This document shows positions 23,335 to 32,582 of a DNA stretch of 38,200 nucleotides, in pieces; the stretch's first letter is position 1; each line of letters opens with the position of its first letter. The DNA lies in contig JACKCP010000019.1 in NCBI GenBank assembly GCA_020633955.1, positions 1 through 38,200 on the forward strand, in the 5' to 3' direction. Both the position numbers and the translations under genes were made by a program. This DNA is from Desulfobacteraceae bacterium. Its GTDB lineage: Bacteria; Desulfobacterota; Desulfobacteria; Desulfobacterales; JACKCP01. The notes beneath the pieces are model-generated. The model was not told where the DNA came from. It did no database searches and saw nothing but the letters and a program-made list of their open reading frames with translations.

Positions 23335-24345
23335 ATGGTTTTTGAAGAAAATATAGAGCAGCCTGTTCTTGTTACTGGAGGCTGCGGTTTTATCGGGAAA
23401 AGAGTAGTAAAAAAACTTTTGGATAAAGACATAAGAGTAAGGGTGCTTGCAGTTCCCAATGAAGAAATACCTGGAGACTGGAATGAAAAAGTTGAAATAG
23501 TCAGGGGCTTTCTTCCTGATGAAAAAACTGTAAAAGAGGCGGTAAATGGTGTCAGGACAATAATTCATCTTGCAGCCATAGTCTCTGACTGGGGAGATGA
23601 AGATTTTTTCTGGAAAATAACAGTTGAAGGCAGCAGAAAAATTTTTGATGAGGCTCTGGCCAATGATGCAAAGGTTGTTCTTGCTTCAAGCATAGTGGTT
23701 TACGGCGAACAAATCGGAAAAATAGAATGTGACGAAAAAACTTCCTATGGAAAAACTTTCGGACCTTACAGCAGGACAAAAAAAGAGCAGGAAAAACTTG
23801 CTCTGAAGTATCATAATGAAAAAGGAATGAAGCTTTCAATAGTAAGGCCTGCAAATGTTTACGGACCAGGGGCAGGAACCTGGCTTCATGATGTTATTGA
23901 TGTCTTGAAAAGCAAAGCAGGGGGGCTTGTTTCCGGAGGGAATATGAATGCCGGCCTTGCCTATGTTGATAATGTGGCTGATATACTTATTCTTGCCGGA
24001 GCCCGGGAAAATGAATCCTTAAGAATTTATATTGCCTGCGACTGCAGTGAAATTACATGGAAAAAATATTTCACTGATATTGCAGAAATAATTGGGGAAA
24101 AACAGCCCAAAGCTGTTCCATATTTTGCCGCATATCTTGGGGCCATTATTTCTGAAAAGATATGGAAACTTTTTAAAATTAAAAAAAGACCTCCCCTTAC
24201 CATGGAAGCACTCAATCTCATTGGGTCTGACAACAGATTCTCCATTGATAATGTGAAAAGAGATCTTGGGTATGTCCCTAGGGTAAGTTACAGCGAAGGT
24301 CTTTCAAGAACAATTGATTATTTGAAGGAAAAAGGATTAATATAA
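23335..24345 (+). CDS. Extended SDR, NAD-dependent epimerase/3-beta-HSD-like
   Basis: Extended short-chain dehydrogenase of 336 residues. The NAD motif is TGGCGFIG (14-21), HLAAIVSDWG follows at about 78-87, and the catalytic YSRTK has Tyr145 and Lys149. VRPANVYGPG is the usual substrate-domain strand. The sequence resembles the 3-beta-hydroxysteroid dehydrogenase/isomerase-type and hopanoid-associated reductases more than sugar-nucleotide epimerases, but I cannot fix the substrate. GGAGGG lies just before the ATG. A 110-bp gap separates it from the nitroreductase, so it may have its own promoter. Confidence 0.82.
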   Translation: MVFEENIEQPVLVTGGCGFIGKRVVKKLLDKDIRVRVLAVPNEEIPGDWNEKVEIVRGFLPDEKTVKEAVNGVRTIIHLAAIVSDWGDEDFFWKITVEGSRKIFDEALANDAKVVLASSIVVYGEQIGKIECDEKTSYGKTFGPYSRTKKEQEKLALKYHNEKGMKLSIVRPANVYGPGAGTWLHDVIDVLKSKAGGLVSGGNMNAGLAYVDNVADILILAGARENESLRIYIACDCSEITWKKYFTDIAEIIGEKQPKAVPYFAAYLGAIISEKIWKLFKIKKRPPLTMEALNLIGSDNRFSIDNVKRDLGYVPRVSYSEGLSRTIDYLKEKGLI

Positions 24346-24565
24346 GTTCTCCTTTTCAAATAAAAGACAATTGGAATCATTAAAAAAAGGAATGAAAATA
24401 GAAACATATTTTTTTCAGATCATTTTGTTTTATATTTCTAATAATATTTTACTTTTCTCTTGACAGCCTGATTGATCCTGACTTATCAGTATGAAATTTG
24501 TTCAGCTGAATTTTTGGACAGATGTATTAAAATTTCAAATAAATTTCAGGCAAAGAAGAAGTGTA

Positions 24566-25537
24566 ATGGATATAAGGCTGAGTTCTCAGGCTGGCAGTTT
24601 TAGTAGCTGCGGGCCGTTTCCAGGGTGCAGCGGCGGCTTGACAAGAAGGCCGCTTCCTGATCAAACAGGTGAAAGTTTCATGGAAGAACGGGTTCTTCAG
24701 CCAGGATTTTCCCTTTATTACACACATTTTTCTCCCCGCTTGCCAGTTGTCATGTATTCTGACACCTGGCCGTCCGGATTTGGTTTGATTTTTTTGATTT
24801 CAGGTAAAATTATATATAATCACAGTTCCATCAGACAAAAAATAGACATGACCGGAGGTATGAACCGTCTTGCCTTTCATCCGGGTTCAACTGGTTCTGC
24901 AATGCTTTTTCCAGGTGAGCCTATAAGAATAATCACAATTACATTTACTACCGAAAAATTTTTACAGCTCATGGGATCAGATCTTTGCCTGCTGCCGTCT
25001 GATTTGCGTAAGGCGTCTGAGAACCCCGGAGCTGAAGGTGCATTTGCCCTGAACAGAAATACTTCTGATATCCAGTATTCAATGAAAAGCCTTGTCTTAA
25101 ACCTTTCAGATTCCAAAGCACCGAATCTGCTGATAGAGGGTTTGATAATGGAACTTCTGGGACGGCAGCTCATGCAGTTTTCAAGTCATGAACCCGTGCT
25201 GTCATCAGCTGAACGGGGTCTTGTAATACAGGCATGTGAAGTTCTTGCCGGTAGTATGGAAGATCCGCCAAAGCTTACAGATCTTGCAAGAGATGCAGGA
25301 CTGTCGCCCAACAGGCTTAGTCAGGGGTTCAAGATAATTTACGGAAAAACACCATTTGCCCATTTGCGGGAACTGAGATTAAACCGTGCCTATGAACTTC
25401 TTTCTTCAGGAAAGACTAATGTTACAGAAGCTGCAATGACTGTAGGCTACGATTCACTGAGCCATTTTTCCAGGGCATTTTTTAACAGGTTTGGAATAAG
25501 GCCCTGTGATACAAGACCAAGGATTCTTAACAGATAA
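24566..25537 (+). CDS. AraC-family transcriptional regulator
   Basis: Regulator of 323 residues from the ATG at 24566. An earlier in-frame ATG at 24491 has no ribosome site, and the chosen one has only a weak GAAGAAG. The C-terminal pair of helix-turn-helix motifs is clear: LTDLARDAGLSPNRLSQGFK and NVTEAAMTVGYDSLSHFSRA, then FFNRFGIRPCD. The N-terminal half is a ligand-binding region like that of PchR-type regulators of siderophore uptake. The next gene, on the same strand, is a TonB-dependent receptor, the usual target of such regulators. An 11-bp direct repeat in the gap may be its site. Confidence 0.85.
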   Translation: MDIRLSSQAGSFSSCGPFPGCSGGLTRRPLPDQTGESFMEERVLQPGFSLYYTHFSPRLPVVMYSDTWPSGFGLIFLISGKIIYNHSSIRQKIDMTGGMNRLAFHPGSTGSAMLFPGEPIRIITITFTTEKFLQLMGSDLCLLPSDLRKASENPGAEGAFALNRNTSDIQYSMKSLVLNLSDSKAPNLLIEGLIMELLGRQLMQFSSHEPVLSSAERGLVIQACEVLAGSMEDPPKLTDLARDAGLSPNRLSQGFKIIYGKTPFAHLRELRLNRAYELLSSGKTNVTEAAMTVGYDSLSHFSRAFFNRFGIRPCDTRPRILNR

Positions 25538-25623
25538 AGTCTTGGTTTATTCCAGGTTAACATCTTCGAAAATATTAAATCACAAAAAATAAATATCCGA
25601 TCGTTAGCAGCCTTTTCTTAAAT

Positions 25624-25634
25624 TCATTAAGCTG
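25624..25634 (+). promoter_or_regulatory. Direct repeat TCATTAAGCTG, first copy
   Basis: TCATTAAGCTG recurs exactly at 25669-25679, 45 bp downstream, in the gap between the AraC regulator and the TonB receptor. AraC-type proteins commonly bind direct repeats, so it is a candidate activator site. Confidence 0.4.
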
Positions 25635-25668
25635 GCTCATATTGATAATATCTCCATATTTCAGGAGA

Positions 25669-25679
25669 TCATTAAGCTG
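25669..25679 (+). promoter_or_regulatory. Direct repeat TCATTAAGCTG, second copy
   Basis: Exact repeat of the 11-mer at 25624-25634, about 50 bp upstream of the tiny leader ORF. It is bracketed by the G+C-richer run GCTGCGGCC. Confidence 0.4.
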
Positions 25680-25731
25680 CGGCCTTTTCAAAGGTTTCGC
25701 ATTGAGTTTTTTAATAATGAAAAGGAATAAA

Positions 25732-25776
25732 ATGGAACTTGATATAGCAAAAAAAAATCTTGGAAAGGATAATTAA
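25732..25776 (+). CDS. Tiny ORF (14 residues) coupled to the TonB receptor
   Basis: ATG preceded by AAAGGA reads MELDIAKKNLGKDN and stops in a TAATG overlap with the receptor ATG at 25776. The overlap and ribosome site suggest a leader peptide that couples or controls receptor translation. No regulatory codon run is obvious apart from three lysine and two asparagine codons. It could be fortuitous. Confidence 0.35.
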   Translation: MELDIAKKNLGKDN

Positions 25777-27911
25777 TGCGTTACAGATTTATTATTTCCC
25801 CTTTGGTAAAAAGTTTTGTTTCAGCAATTGTTATGGGAGCCTTAATTCCTTTTGCTCCGATTTATGCAGATACAAAAGATTCAGTAATGGAATCCCTTAC
25901 TGTCACTGCACAGAAAAGAGAGGAAAATCTTCAGGATGTTCCCATGTCTATTGATCTTTTTACTGATATTACTCTTGAAGATTATGGACTTGATTCAATG
26001 TCCGATGTGATTTTTCAGTCGGCAAACGTATTCATGAAAACCAATACTGCGGAAAATCCAATTATTATCAGGGGTATATCTTCGTTTAAAAGTGCTATTT
26101 TTTCTCCTGCAGGTTTTTATGTTGATGATGTTTCATCTCCTTTGAGTTATATGACAAATCCTGATCTTCTTGATATTAAGCGTATTGAAATTCTCAAAGG
26201 TCCCCAGGGAACTCTTTACGGCAGGAATACTCTGTCAGGTCTTGTAAATATAGTCACAAGGCAGCCTGACAACGATTTCAGGGGCAGGATTAATCTTGAA
26301 GCTGGAGCCTATGATTCAAAAAATAACGGAATGATTTACCGTGCAGGTACAGCAGTTTCCGGTCCTGTAAAGGAAGATCTGCTTTTTATGGGAATTTCTG
26401 TTCAGGCTCTTAATTCCGACGGTTTCAGAACTGATATTGTAAATAATGATGAGCGTTCATCCAAAGAAGAACATCTGGATGCAAGGACAACCCTTTGCTA
26501 TGCGCCGTCAGACAGCCTTGATATTTCCTTTACAGCCAGCGGAAGCGATCATGACGACGGCTTTGGTGTATACCGCCTTGTAAACGGACCTTATTCAACT
26601 CCAGGCCATACAGTAAACAGCGGAGATCCAGGCCTTGGAAAAGAACAGAAGAACAATTCACAGAATCTTAAAGTGAATTACAGGGGAAACGGATGGGATA
26701 TTGTTTCCATCACAAGCCGCATGTCCTATGACATAGATTTTACAACAGACATGGATTTTATGGGCGGTCCCATGTATTCGGGATTTGGGTTTGACGACAC
26801 TCAATGGTCCCAGGAAATAAGGCTTACCTCAGATGACGATAAAGCACTGCGGTGGCTTGTGGGGCTTTATGGTTTCAGGGAGGAAACAGGTACATTCCTT
26901 GATATCAGGAAAAGAACTGAAAGTTCGTCTGCAAAGCTTTGGAATCCTGAAGGAGACATAGATATGAAAGGCTATGCAGTCTTTTCCCAGGCGGAATGGC
27001 AGTTGAATCCCAAATGGGAGGCAACAATGGGACTTCGTTTTGATCATCAGTCCCTTTCAGGAAAAGTTGACAACAACTCAACAGGGATGATGCCTTTTCT
27101 GCCTTCTTCCCAGAGTTTTTCACAAGATCTCTCCCATTCGGAGCTGCTTCCTAAATTTGCTCTTGGGTATTCGCCCTGTTCCTGGGCTAAAATTTACGCA
27201 AGCGCTGCAAAAGGATATCAGGTGGGCGGTTACAATTATTCAATGGTAATGTCTGAAGATACTTTTACATATGGTCCTGAATATGCCTGGAATTACGAGA
27301 CAGGAATTAAGACAGTATTTTTTGACAATAGGCTGAGAATCAATTCCAGCCTTTTTTATGTGGATATCAAAGACAAGCAGATTGACGTTAACAACCCTGA
27401 TGCCACAGGAGTTCCAATGGCTCCCGACATCAGCAATGCAGGAAAAGTACATACCTGCGGGGCTGAAATAAGTATTCATGCAGACCCGAAACCATCCATG
27501 AGTTTTTTTGCCACATTTGGATTTCTAAAGACTGAAATCGACAGATGGTCTTCTGCTTCCAAAACAGGAGTAATAGACTATCAGGGAAATGAGCTTCCAT
27601 ATTCTCCTGAATATACATATGCTGCCGGCGGAACTTACAGAATGAACAACGGGATTTTTCTTTCATCCGATATAAACGGAACAGGTTCATATTATGGAGA
27701 ACCAGGCAATAATCTTAAACAGGATGCTTTTGAGCTTGTTAATCTGAGGGCGGGATACGAAACTGAGGCTTTTGATATTGTTTTCTGGTGTAAAAATATT
27801 TTTGATCAGGAATATTTCACAGTAGCTGACGAAGTATTGAACTCAGGAGTGCTTAAAGGTGTTGAAGGCGATCCAAGAACTTATGGCGTTACAATGCGCT
27901 ATCGTTTCTGA
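25776..27911 (+). CDS. TonB-dependent outer-membrane receptor, siderophore type
   Basis: Outer-membrane transporter of 711 residues. A signal sequence ends near residue 31 (IYADTKDS), followed by a TonB-box-like ESLTVTAQKR (39-48). The plug domain holds IIIRGISSFKS and RIEILKGPQGTLYGRNTLSGLVNIVTRQP. The 22-strand barrel follows, with typical steps such as FDHQSLSG, the final strand TYGVTMRYRF and the terminal Phe required for barrel assembly. The plug resembles the FyuA/FptA-type and other iron-siderophore receptors. The preceding AraC regulator supports an iron-chelate role. The ligand is not readable from sequence. No TonB or ABC partners are adjacent. Confidence 0.9.
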   Translation: MRYRFIISPLVKSFVSAIVMGALIPFAPIYADTKDSVMESLTVTAQKREENLQDVPMSIDLFTDITLEDYGLDSMSDVIFQSANVFMKTNTAENPIIIRGISSFKSAIFSPAGFYVDDVSSPLSYMTNPDLLDIKRIEILKGPQGTLYGRNTLSGLVNIVTRQPDNDFRGRINLEAGAYDSKNNGMIYRAGTAVSGPVKEDLLFMGISVQALNSDGFRTDIVNNDERSSKEEHLDARTTLCYAPSDSLDISFTASGSDHDDGFGVYRLVNGPYSTPGHTVNSGDPGLGKEQKNNSQNLKVNYRGNGWDIVSITSRMSYDIDFTTDMDFMGGPMYSGFGFDDTQWSQEIRLTSDDDKALRWLVGLYGFREETGTFLDIRKRTESSSAKLWNPEGDIDMKGYAVFSQAEWQLNPKWEATMGLRFDHQSLSGKVDNNSTGMMPFLPSSQSFSQDLSHSELLPKFALGYSPCSWAKIYASAAKGYQVGGYNYSMVMSEDTFTYGPEYAWNYETGIKTVFFDNRLRINSSLFYVDIKDKQIDVNNPDATGVPMAPDISNAGKVHTCGAEISIHADPKPSMSFFATFGFLKTEIDRWSSASKTGVIDYQGNELPYSPEYTYAAGGTYRMNNGIFLSSDINGTGSYYGEPGNNLKQDAFELVNLRAGYETEAFDIVFWCKNIFDQEYFTVADEVLNSGVLKGVEGDPRTYGVTMRYRF

Positions 27912-27918
27912 TTTAAAT

Positions 27919-27942
27919 CCGGTCCAGAGTTTTTTGGGCCGG
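27919..27942 (+). terminator. Probable terminator after TonB receptor
   Basis: CCGGTCC (27919-27925) pairs with GGGCCGG (27936-27942), including one G-U pair, across a 10-base loop, eight bases after the stop codon. The following sequence is TTTCACT, so the U-tract is short. Confidence 0.5.
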
Positions 27943-28026
27943 TTTCACTAAAAAAATGTACTGATTTATTAGTTTTTGAAATGGTTAGATATATCCAAAT
28001 TCATAAAAATTAACAGCGCAAGTTTT

Positions 28027-28045
28027 CATGCAATGATTTTGCATG
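28027..28045. other. Palindrome CATGCAA-N5-TTGCATG
   Basis: Perfect 7-bp arms around TGATT, alone in the gap. It may be an operator or a small hairpin; no nearby gene start makes the role clear. Confidence 0.35.
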
Positions 28046-28376
28046 CGATATAATACAACTCAAATCCCTGATAAAGACAAATCCCTTGACATGAAAAATC
28101 AAATCTGAGAATTTTATCAAATAGTATCCCATAGAAACCCGGTAATAAAAGACTTTTGATTTTTTTTACCATTTTTCTTCGTCTGGAAATCAGCGTCAGA
28201 AATTATATCAGCTTTTTGGAAAAGTTTTATAGGTTTAGTTAATGATTTATTATAATAAATTCAATTTGTTTTTATAGTCATTGATTTGCTGCGTTCCTTG
28301 TTGTTTCTTTATGAGATTTTTGCTCTATAAATAAGACTGTTTTTGTTCACCAATTAACTAATTGTAAAATGAGAAT

Positions 28377-29186
28377 ATGTACGACTACTCTGATTCAATC
28401 ATAAAAAGACTGAAAAATAATGCGGTAAAAGATGGCGTAATTATTTTATTATTGGCTGCTGTTATTTATTGTTTATGTATAAGATATGATATTTTTGAAA
28501 TATTATTGTTTTACGTGCATAAATATGAAAAATATGAATTGGATGAATTGATAGTAATATTATGCATTCTTTTTATTTCTTTTGCTGCTTATTCTTCTCG
28601 GAGGCTTGCAGATCTAAGAATTGCATTCTCTGTTATCCGGAAAATTTCACAAACAGATGATTTAACAGGTGTTTCCAGCCGTCGTCGTATATTTGAACTG
28701 ATTTACGGGGAATTTATCCGTTACAAACGCTACGGGCGTCCTTTCTGTCTGCTTTTGATTGATATTGATGAGTTTAAAAAGATTAACGACAATTACGGTC
28801 ATAGAGCGGGTGACAAGGTATTAAAAAAAGTTGCCGATCTTATGGGGGAACTGTCAAGAAGAACAGATAGTATAGGTCGTATCGGAGGAGATGAGTTTCT
28901 GGTTTTGCTGCCTGAAACAGATATGGATGAAGCATTGAAAATGGCAGAAAGGCTTCTTAAAAAATCAACATCGCTATACATTAGTGACAGCGGTTATGAT
29001 ATCAGCTTTTCCCTGAGCATAGGTGCAACCGATATAAAAGAAAATATTGAAAGTATTGAACATCTTATTTTGATAGCCGACAGACTGCTTTACAAGGCAA
29101 AATCTCAAGGGAAAAACCGTGTAACAGGTGATGAAAGTATTTCCGGTCTAGAAAAGCCTGATAATGATAAAGACTTATGTGATTAA
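28377..29186 (+). CDS. Membrane-bound diguanylate cyclase (GGDEF)
   Basis: Protein of 269 residues that should make cyclic di-GMP from two GTP. Two membrane segments lie at about 19-37 and 56-73, with a short loop between and no recognisable sensor domain. The GGDEF domain starts near residue 92 (DDLTGVSSRRRIF), with the metal-site run LLIDIDEFKKINDNYGH and the intact catalytic GGDEF at 170-174. An RxxD inhibitory site (Arg161-Asp164) lies five residues before it, so product inhibition is likely. The ribosome site is weak (GAG). It appears to be a single gene. Confidence 0.9.
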   Translation: MYDYSDSIIKRLKNNAVKDGVIILLLAAVIYCLCIRYDIFEILLFYVHKYEKYELDELIVILCILFISFAAYSSRRLADLRIAFSVIRKISQTDDLTGVSSRRRIFELIYGEFIRYKRYGRPFCLLLIDIDEFKKINDNYGHRAGDKVLKKVADLMGELSRRTDSIGRIGGDEFLVLLPETDMDEALKMAERLLKKSTSLYISDSGYDISFSLSIGATDIKENIESIEHLILIADRLLYKAKSQGKNRVTGDESISGLEKPDNDKDLCD

Positions 29187-29516
29187 TACATTGATTTTAT
29201 CCTGTGCACCTGACACTATTAAAATAAGATTTTAATAAACCCGATGAAAGCTTTGGGTCTGCGAAAATGGCTTCAATAATAACTATCTCAGAAGCATTTA
29301 AATTGACAATAGATCCGTCAGGAGCAGGTATTTCAGTTCAAAACCATCCAACAGGAAACCTCCAGGTTAAAATAACAGCTGATTAAAATCTCCTAAAATT
29401 CAGGCACTGGCAAGTTGAAAAAAACAGGTTTGTGGTTTGAATTTGACTTTTTTATTAGCTTAAATTCTTATTTGAGTTTATGGAAGCTGAAAACTTAAAT
29501 AATTTTGGAGAAATTA
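29187..29516. other. 330-bp gap after the diguanylate cyclase gene
   Basis: The gap holds one coding-looking short ORF (29267-29386) and otherwise A+T-rich sequence leading to the thioesterase start. No clear terminator was seen. Confidence 0.5.
29267..29386 (+). CDS. Short ORF of 39 residues, unknown or gene remnant
   Basis: The reading starts MASIITISEAFKLTIDPSG and ends NLQVKITAD before TAA. Composition and alternation of residues look protein-like, and the frame stays open for 13 codons upstream of the ATG. There is no good ribosome site. It may be the C-terminal relic of a decayed gene, or a small protein. I recognise no family. Confidence 0.3.
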   Translation: MASIITISEAFKLTIDPSGAGISVQNHPTGNLQVKITAD

Positions 29517-29948
29517 ATGGAATTGAAAAATCTTTACAAGGTCATGGCTGAAATGCCTGGAGGAAACATGCTGACTCTGCCGCCGGAAAGTTCAAAGGAA
29601 ATGAATGCAGAGATTATGGAATATGTGGAAGATGAGTCAATCAAGGTAAAATTCCCGCTTTATGAAAAATATAATAACCCCGCTGGAATTATTCTGGGAG
29701 GCTTTCTTCCCGTTTTTTTTGATCTGAGTTTCGGGCCTTTATCATATCTTGCTGCAAAAAAACCAACGGCAAGTCTTGATCTCAATACAACCTTCATACG
29801 GCCAATTACAATAAAGGATAAAGAGATCATAGTAAAAGCATCAGTTGTTAACAGGAGCAAATCATTTCTGATTCTTGAAGCACAGGCATTTAACAGTAAA
29901 AACGATCTTGTTGCTGCTGCAACGTCAAGGATGATGATACTGAACTGA
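29517..29948 (+). CDS. Hotdog-fold thioesterase, PaaI-like
   Basis: Protein of 143 residues from the ATG at 29517, which has GGAG six bases upstream; an in-frame TTG at 29505 overlaps that ribosome site. The hotdog fold is seen in NPAGIILGGFLPVFFDLSFGPLSYL (abbreviated key run GIILGGFLPVFFDLSFGP), where the Asp near the helix start matches the catalytic acidic residue of PaaI-type enzymes, and in SLDLNTTFIRPI. Such enzymes hydrolyse aryl- or acyl-CoA thioesters. The gene stands alone, so the substrate is open. Confidence 0.82.
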   Translation: MELKNLYKVMAEMPGGNMLTLPPESSKEMNAEIMEYVEDESIKVKFPLYEKYNNPAGIILGGFLPVFFDLSFGPLSYLAAKKPTASLDLNTTFIRPITIKDKEIIVKASVVNRSKSFLILEAQAFNSKNDLVAAATSRMMILN

Positions 29949-30064
29949 TTCCATGGAATTTAGTTGTAAATATAATTGCTTTTTTTTTAAGAGTGGCCCA
30001 TTCTTTTTTAGAAGTAAGAGGTATTGGGTGAAGTAAAAGTGGAAATGTAATCAGGAGTTAATGT

Positions 30065-31234
30065 ATGCATACAGATCCAATGATGCAGAGTATCGTTTTA
30101 ACCATTTTTTTTATTCTGGTGAGCGGCCTTTTTTTTAAAATTTTTAAGCAGCCTTCTGTTGTCGGATATATTGCTGCCGGAGTTTTTGCCGGGCCTTTTG
30201 GTTTGTCTGTGCTGACAGATGTTTCTCTTATTTCCAGGCTAGGTGGCCTTGGTGTTGTTCTTCTTATGTTTTTTGTAGGGGTGGAAATTTGTCTTAACTG
30301 TATTGTTGAAAAATGGAAAATTATAATGATAGGAACTATTCTGCAGATTTTTGGAAGCATTTTAGTTTCTTGGGTGATAGGCATATTTTTTGATTGGCAC
30401 TTAAATCGGGTTATTCTTATAGGCTTTGTAATAAGTCTTTCAAGTACAGCTGTTGTTTTAAAACTTCTCAAGGATTTGAATGAACTTTCAAGTGAGGTTG
30501 GGCAAAGTGTCACTGGAATCCTTCTTGTTCAGGATGTAGCTGTTATTCTAATGATTGTTGTTCTTCAACTTATGGTTTCTCCAGATATTTCAGTTTTTTC
30601 ATTATCAAAGCAGATTACTGGATTTTTAATTTTCTGTTCCATTGTTTTAATATTGAATCGTAAAGATGAAAAAAAAGGGCTTTCAATTAAGCTCAAATTA
30701 TTTGATGATCCTGAATATCAGGTCTTTATCTCTCTTCTTGCATGCTTTGGTGGCGCGGTGATTTTCTCTTTCCTTGAACTTTCAACTGCTCTTGGTGCTT
30801 TTGGTGCAGGGCTTCTGGTTGCTGCAATGAAAAAAAACCAATGGGTACACCATAATCTTTCTCCTTTCAGAGTTGTTTTTATTTCTCTTTTCTTTGTTTC
30901 TGTCGGAATGCAGATAGATATTCCATTCATTACTCAAAATTATCTGGAAGTATTGCTGATTGTAGGAGGGGTGATTTTTACCAACACCCTAATTAATACT
31001 GTTGTTCTCAGATTTCTTGGAATGGGATGGAAGAAGAGTTTTTATTCAGGTGCTCTTCTTTCCCAGATAGGTGAGTTTAGCTTTGTTCTTGCAGCTTTAG
31101 GGTATAATGCAGGAATAATAACAAAATACGGATTTAATCTTGTAATGTCTACAATAGCAGTATCTCTTGTTTTATCAATAATCTGGATTAAAATTGTTTC
31201 CCGGTTTACCAGAGAGAGCATTACAGCTCTTTAA
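30065..31234 (+). CDS. CPA2-family cation:proton antiporter (Kef-type membrane domain)
   Basis: Integral membrane protein of 389 residues with about 11-12 membrane segments. PSVVGYIAAGVFAGPFGL at about 31-48 and GILLVQDVAVILMIVVL at about 150-166, with the QD pair in the ion path, are signatures of the Na+/H+ exchanger family CPA2. ALGAFGAGLLVAAM and SQIGEFSFVLAALG also fit. KefB/KefC carry a C-terminal RCK (TrkA-N) domain; here the protein ends after the membrane part, so it is a short form. AGGAG is eight bases before the ATG. It is likely K+ or Na+/H+ exchange for ion and pH balance. No regulatory partner is adjacent. Confidence 0.88.
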   Translation: MHTDPMMQSIVLTIFFILVSGLFFKIFKQPSVVGYIAAGVFAGPFGLSVLTDVSLISRLGGLGVVLLMFFVGVEICLNCIVEKWKIIMIGTILQIFGSILVSWVIGIFFDWHLNRVILIGFVISLSSTAVVLKLLKDLNELSSEVGQSVTGILLVQDVAVILMIVVLQLMVSPDISVFSLSKQITGFLIFCSIVLILNRKDEKKGLSIKLKLFDDPEYQVFISLLACFGGAVIFSFLELSTALGAFGAGLLVAAMKKNQWVHHNLSPFRVVFISLFFVSVGMQIDIPFITQNYLEVLLIVGGVIFTNTLINTVVLRFLGMGWKKSFYSGALLSQIGEFSFVLAALGYNAGIITKYGFNLVMSTIAVSLVLSIIWIKIVSRFTRESITAL

Positions 31235-31468
31235 TCCTGGTTTTTAAGTAGAGATTGCCTGAAAACGAAAATTTTTTGTTCATTTTAAAAAATATGAAAA
31301 ATTTAGTTGCAGGAATATATGGAATATTTTGTGGATTATTTACAACTCATCATTTCAAAACTGTGCAAATCCATTCTTATTAAAATAAAATAGTTGCCTA
31401 ATTCAATTCCCATATTGCCGTTATATTAGTTTTCAGGATTTCAATTAAAATTAATCAGCGAGGAAAAA

Positions 31469-32557
31469 ATGAAAAAAACAATTATTGCACTGTTATTGAT
31501 GGTTCTTGTTTTGCCCGGGTTTGTTTCCTTTTCATCTGCATCAGGGAAAAAGATAATAATAGCACACAGAGGTGCATGCGGATATCTTCCGGAACACAGT
31601 CTTGAGGCAAAGGCAATGGCCTATGCAATGGGAGCGGATTATATTGAGCAGGATCTTGTTATGACAAAGGATAACAGACTTGTTGTTCTTCATGATCATT
31701 ATCTTGACAGGGTTACAGATGTTGCAGAAGTTTTTCCATCAAGAAAAAGAAAAGACGGAAGATACTATGTTATAGATTTTACCCTTGATGAAATAAAAAA
31801 GCTTAAAATGACAGAAGGGTTTTCTTTGGAAAACAACAAGAAAAAACCTAATTTTCCCAAAAGATTCCCCCTTTGGAAATCGAGTTTTGAGGTAAGCACA
31901 TTTGAAGAGGAAATAGAGCTGATTCAGGGACTTAATTCATCTACCGGAAGAAATGTTGGAATCTATCCGGAAATCAAGTCCCCCTGGTTTCACAGACATG
32001 AAGGTAAAGATATAAGCCTTGCAGTGATAAACATCCTGAAGGAATACGGTTATACTTCCAAAAATGATCTTATTTATCTTCAATGCTTTGATCCAAATGA
32101 GCTTAAAATAATAAAAAACAAAATTTTTCCGCAGACAGGAGTAAATGTAAAACTTGTTCAGCTTATAGCAGAAACCGACTGGAACGAAACCATGGAATAT
32201 GTAAAGGGGAAAGCTGTACCCTACAACTATGACTGGATGTTTGAAAAAGGTGCAATGGCTGAAATTTCAAGCTATGCAGATGGTATAGGCCCATGGAAGC
32301 CAATGATAGTAAAAGACGGTTCTACAGGAACAAACCTTATAATTACAGATATGGTTAAAGATGCACACTCAAACGGTATGGAAGTCCATCCTTACACATT
32401 CAGACTTGATAACGGACGAATTCCTGAATACGCAGCAAGCTTTGAGGATATGCTGGATATTTTTCTTTTTAAAGCTGATGTTGACGGAGTATTTACAGAT
32501 TTTCCCGATCGCGGGGTAGAGTTTTTAAGAAGAGCCATGTACATGAAAAAACTTTAA
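31469..32557 (+). CDS. glpQ: Periplasmic glycerophosphodiester phosphodiesterase
   Basis: Enzyme of 362 residues that cleaves glycerophosphodiesters into glycerol-3-phosphate and an alcohol. A signal sequence (residues 1-25, ending SFSSASG) implies periplasmic location. Catalytic features of the GDPD TIM barrel are all visible: AHRGACGYLPEHS with His33, Arg34 and Glu42, EQDL with Glu60 and Asp62, and HDHYLDRVTD with His75. Later EIKSPWFH supplies another metal ligand. Length matches GlpQ-type periplasmic enzymes. AGGA precedes the ATG and a good terminator follows. It may recycle phospholipid head groups. Confidence 0.93.
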   Translation: MKKTIIALLLMVLVLPGFVSFSSASGKKIIIAHRGACGYLPEHSLEAKAMAYAMGADYIEQDLVMTKDNRLVVLHDHYLDRVTDVAEVFPSRKRKDGRYYVIDFTLDEIKKLKMTEGFSLENNKKKPNFPKRFPLWKSSFEVSTFEEEIELIQGLNSSTGRNVGIYPEIKSPWFHRHEGKDISLAVINILKEYGYTSKNDLIYLQCFDPNELKIIKNKIFPQTGVNVKLVQLIAETDWNETMEYVKGKAVPYNYDWMFEKGAMAEISSYADGIGPWKPMIVKDGSTGTNLIITDMVKDAHSNGMEVHPYTFRLDNGRIPEYAASFEDMLDIFLFKADVDGVFTDFPDRGVEFLRRAMYMKKL

Positions 32558-32582
32558 TGGTTATTTAATTAAACTTAATTTC

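Larger units (their letters stand above)
27912..28376. other. 465-bp gap after the TonB receptor
   Basis: The gap contains a possible terminator next to the receptor stop and a perfect palindrome at 28027-28045. The rest is A+T-rich with no ORF that has a ribosome site. CAATTA-AC-TAATTG at 28351-28364 is a small inverted repeat just upstream of the diguanylate cyclase gene. Confidence 0.5.

Noticed and set aside
28086..28114. Promoter for the diguanylate cyclase from a TTGACA
   Set aside because: No acceptable -10 box lies 16-18 bases downstream, and the gene is nearly 300 bp away.
31255..31312. Possible third, internally deleted copy of the palindromic repeat
   Set aside because: The run TTTTAAAAAATATGAAA followed by a GCAGG end recalls the right end of the repeat. 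However, the hairpin core is missing, the sequence is very A+T-rich and it does not abut a stop codon in the same way. Chance resemblance is as likely.
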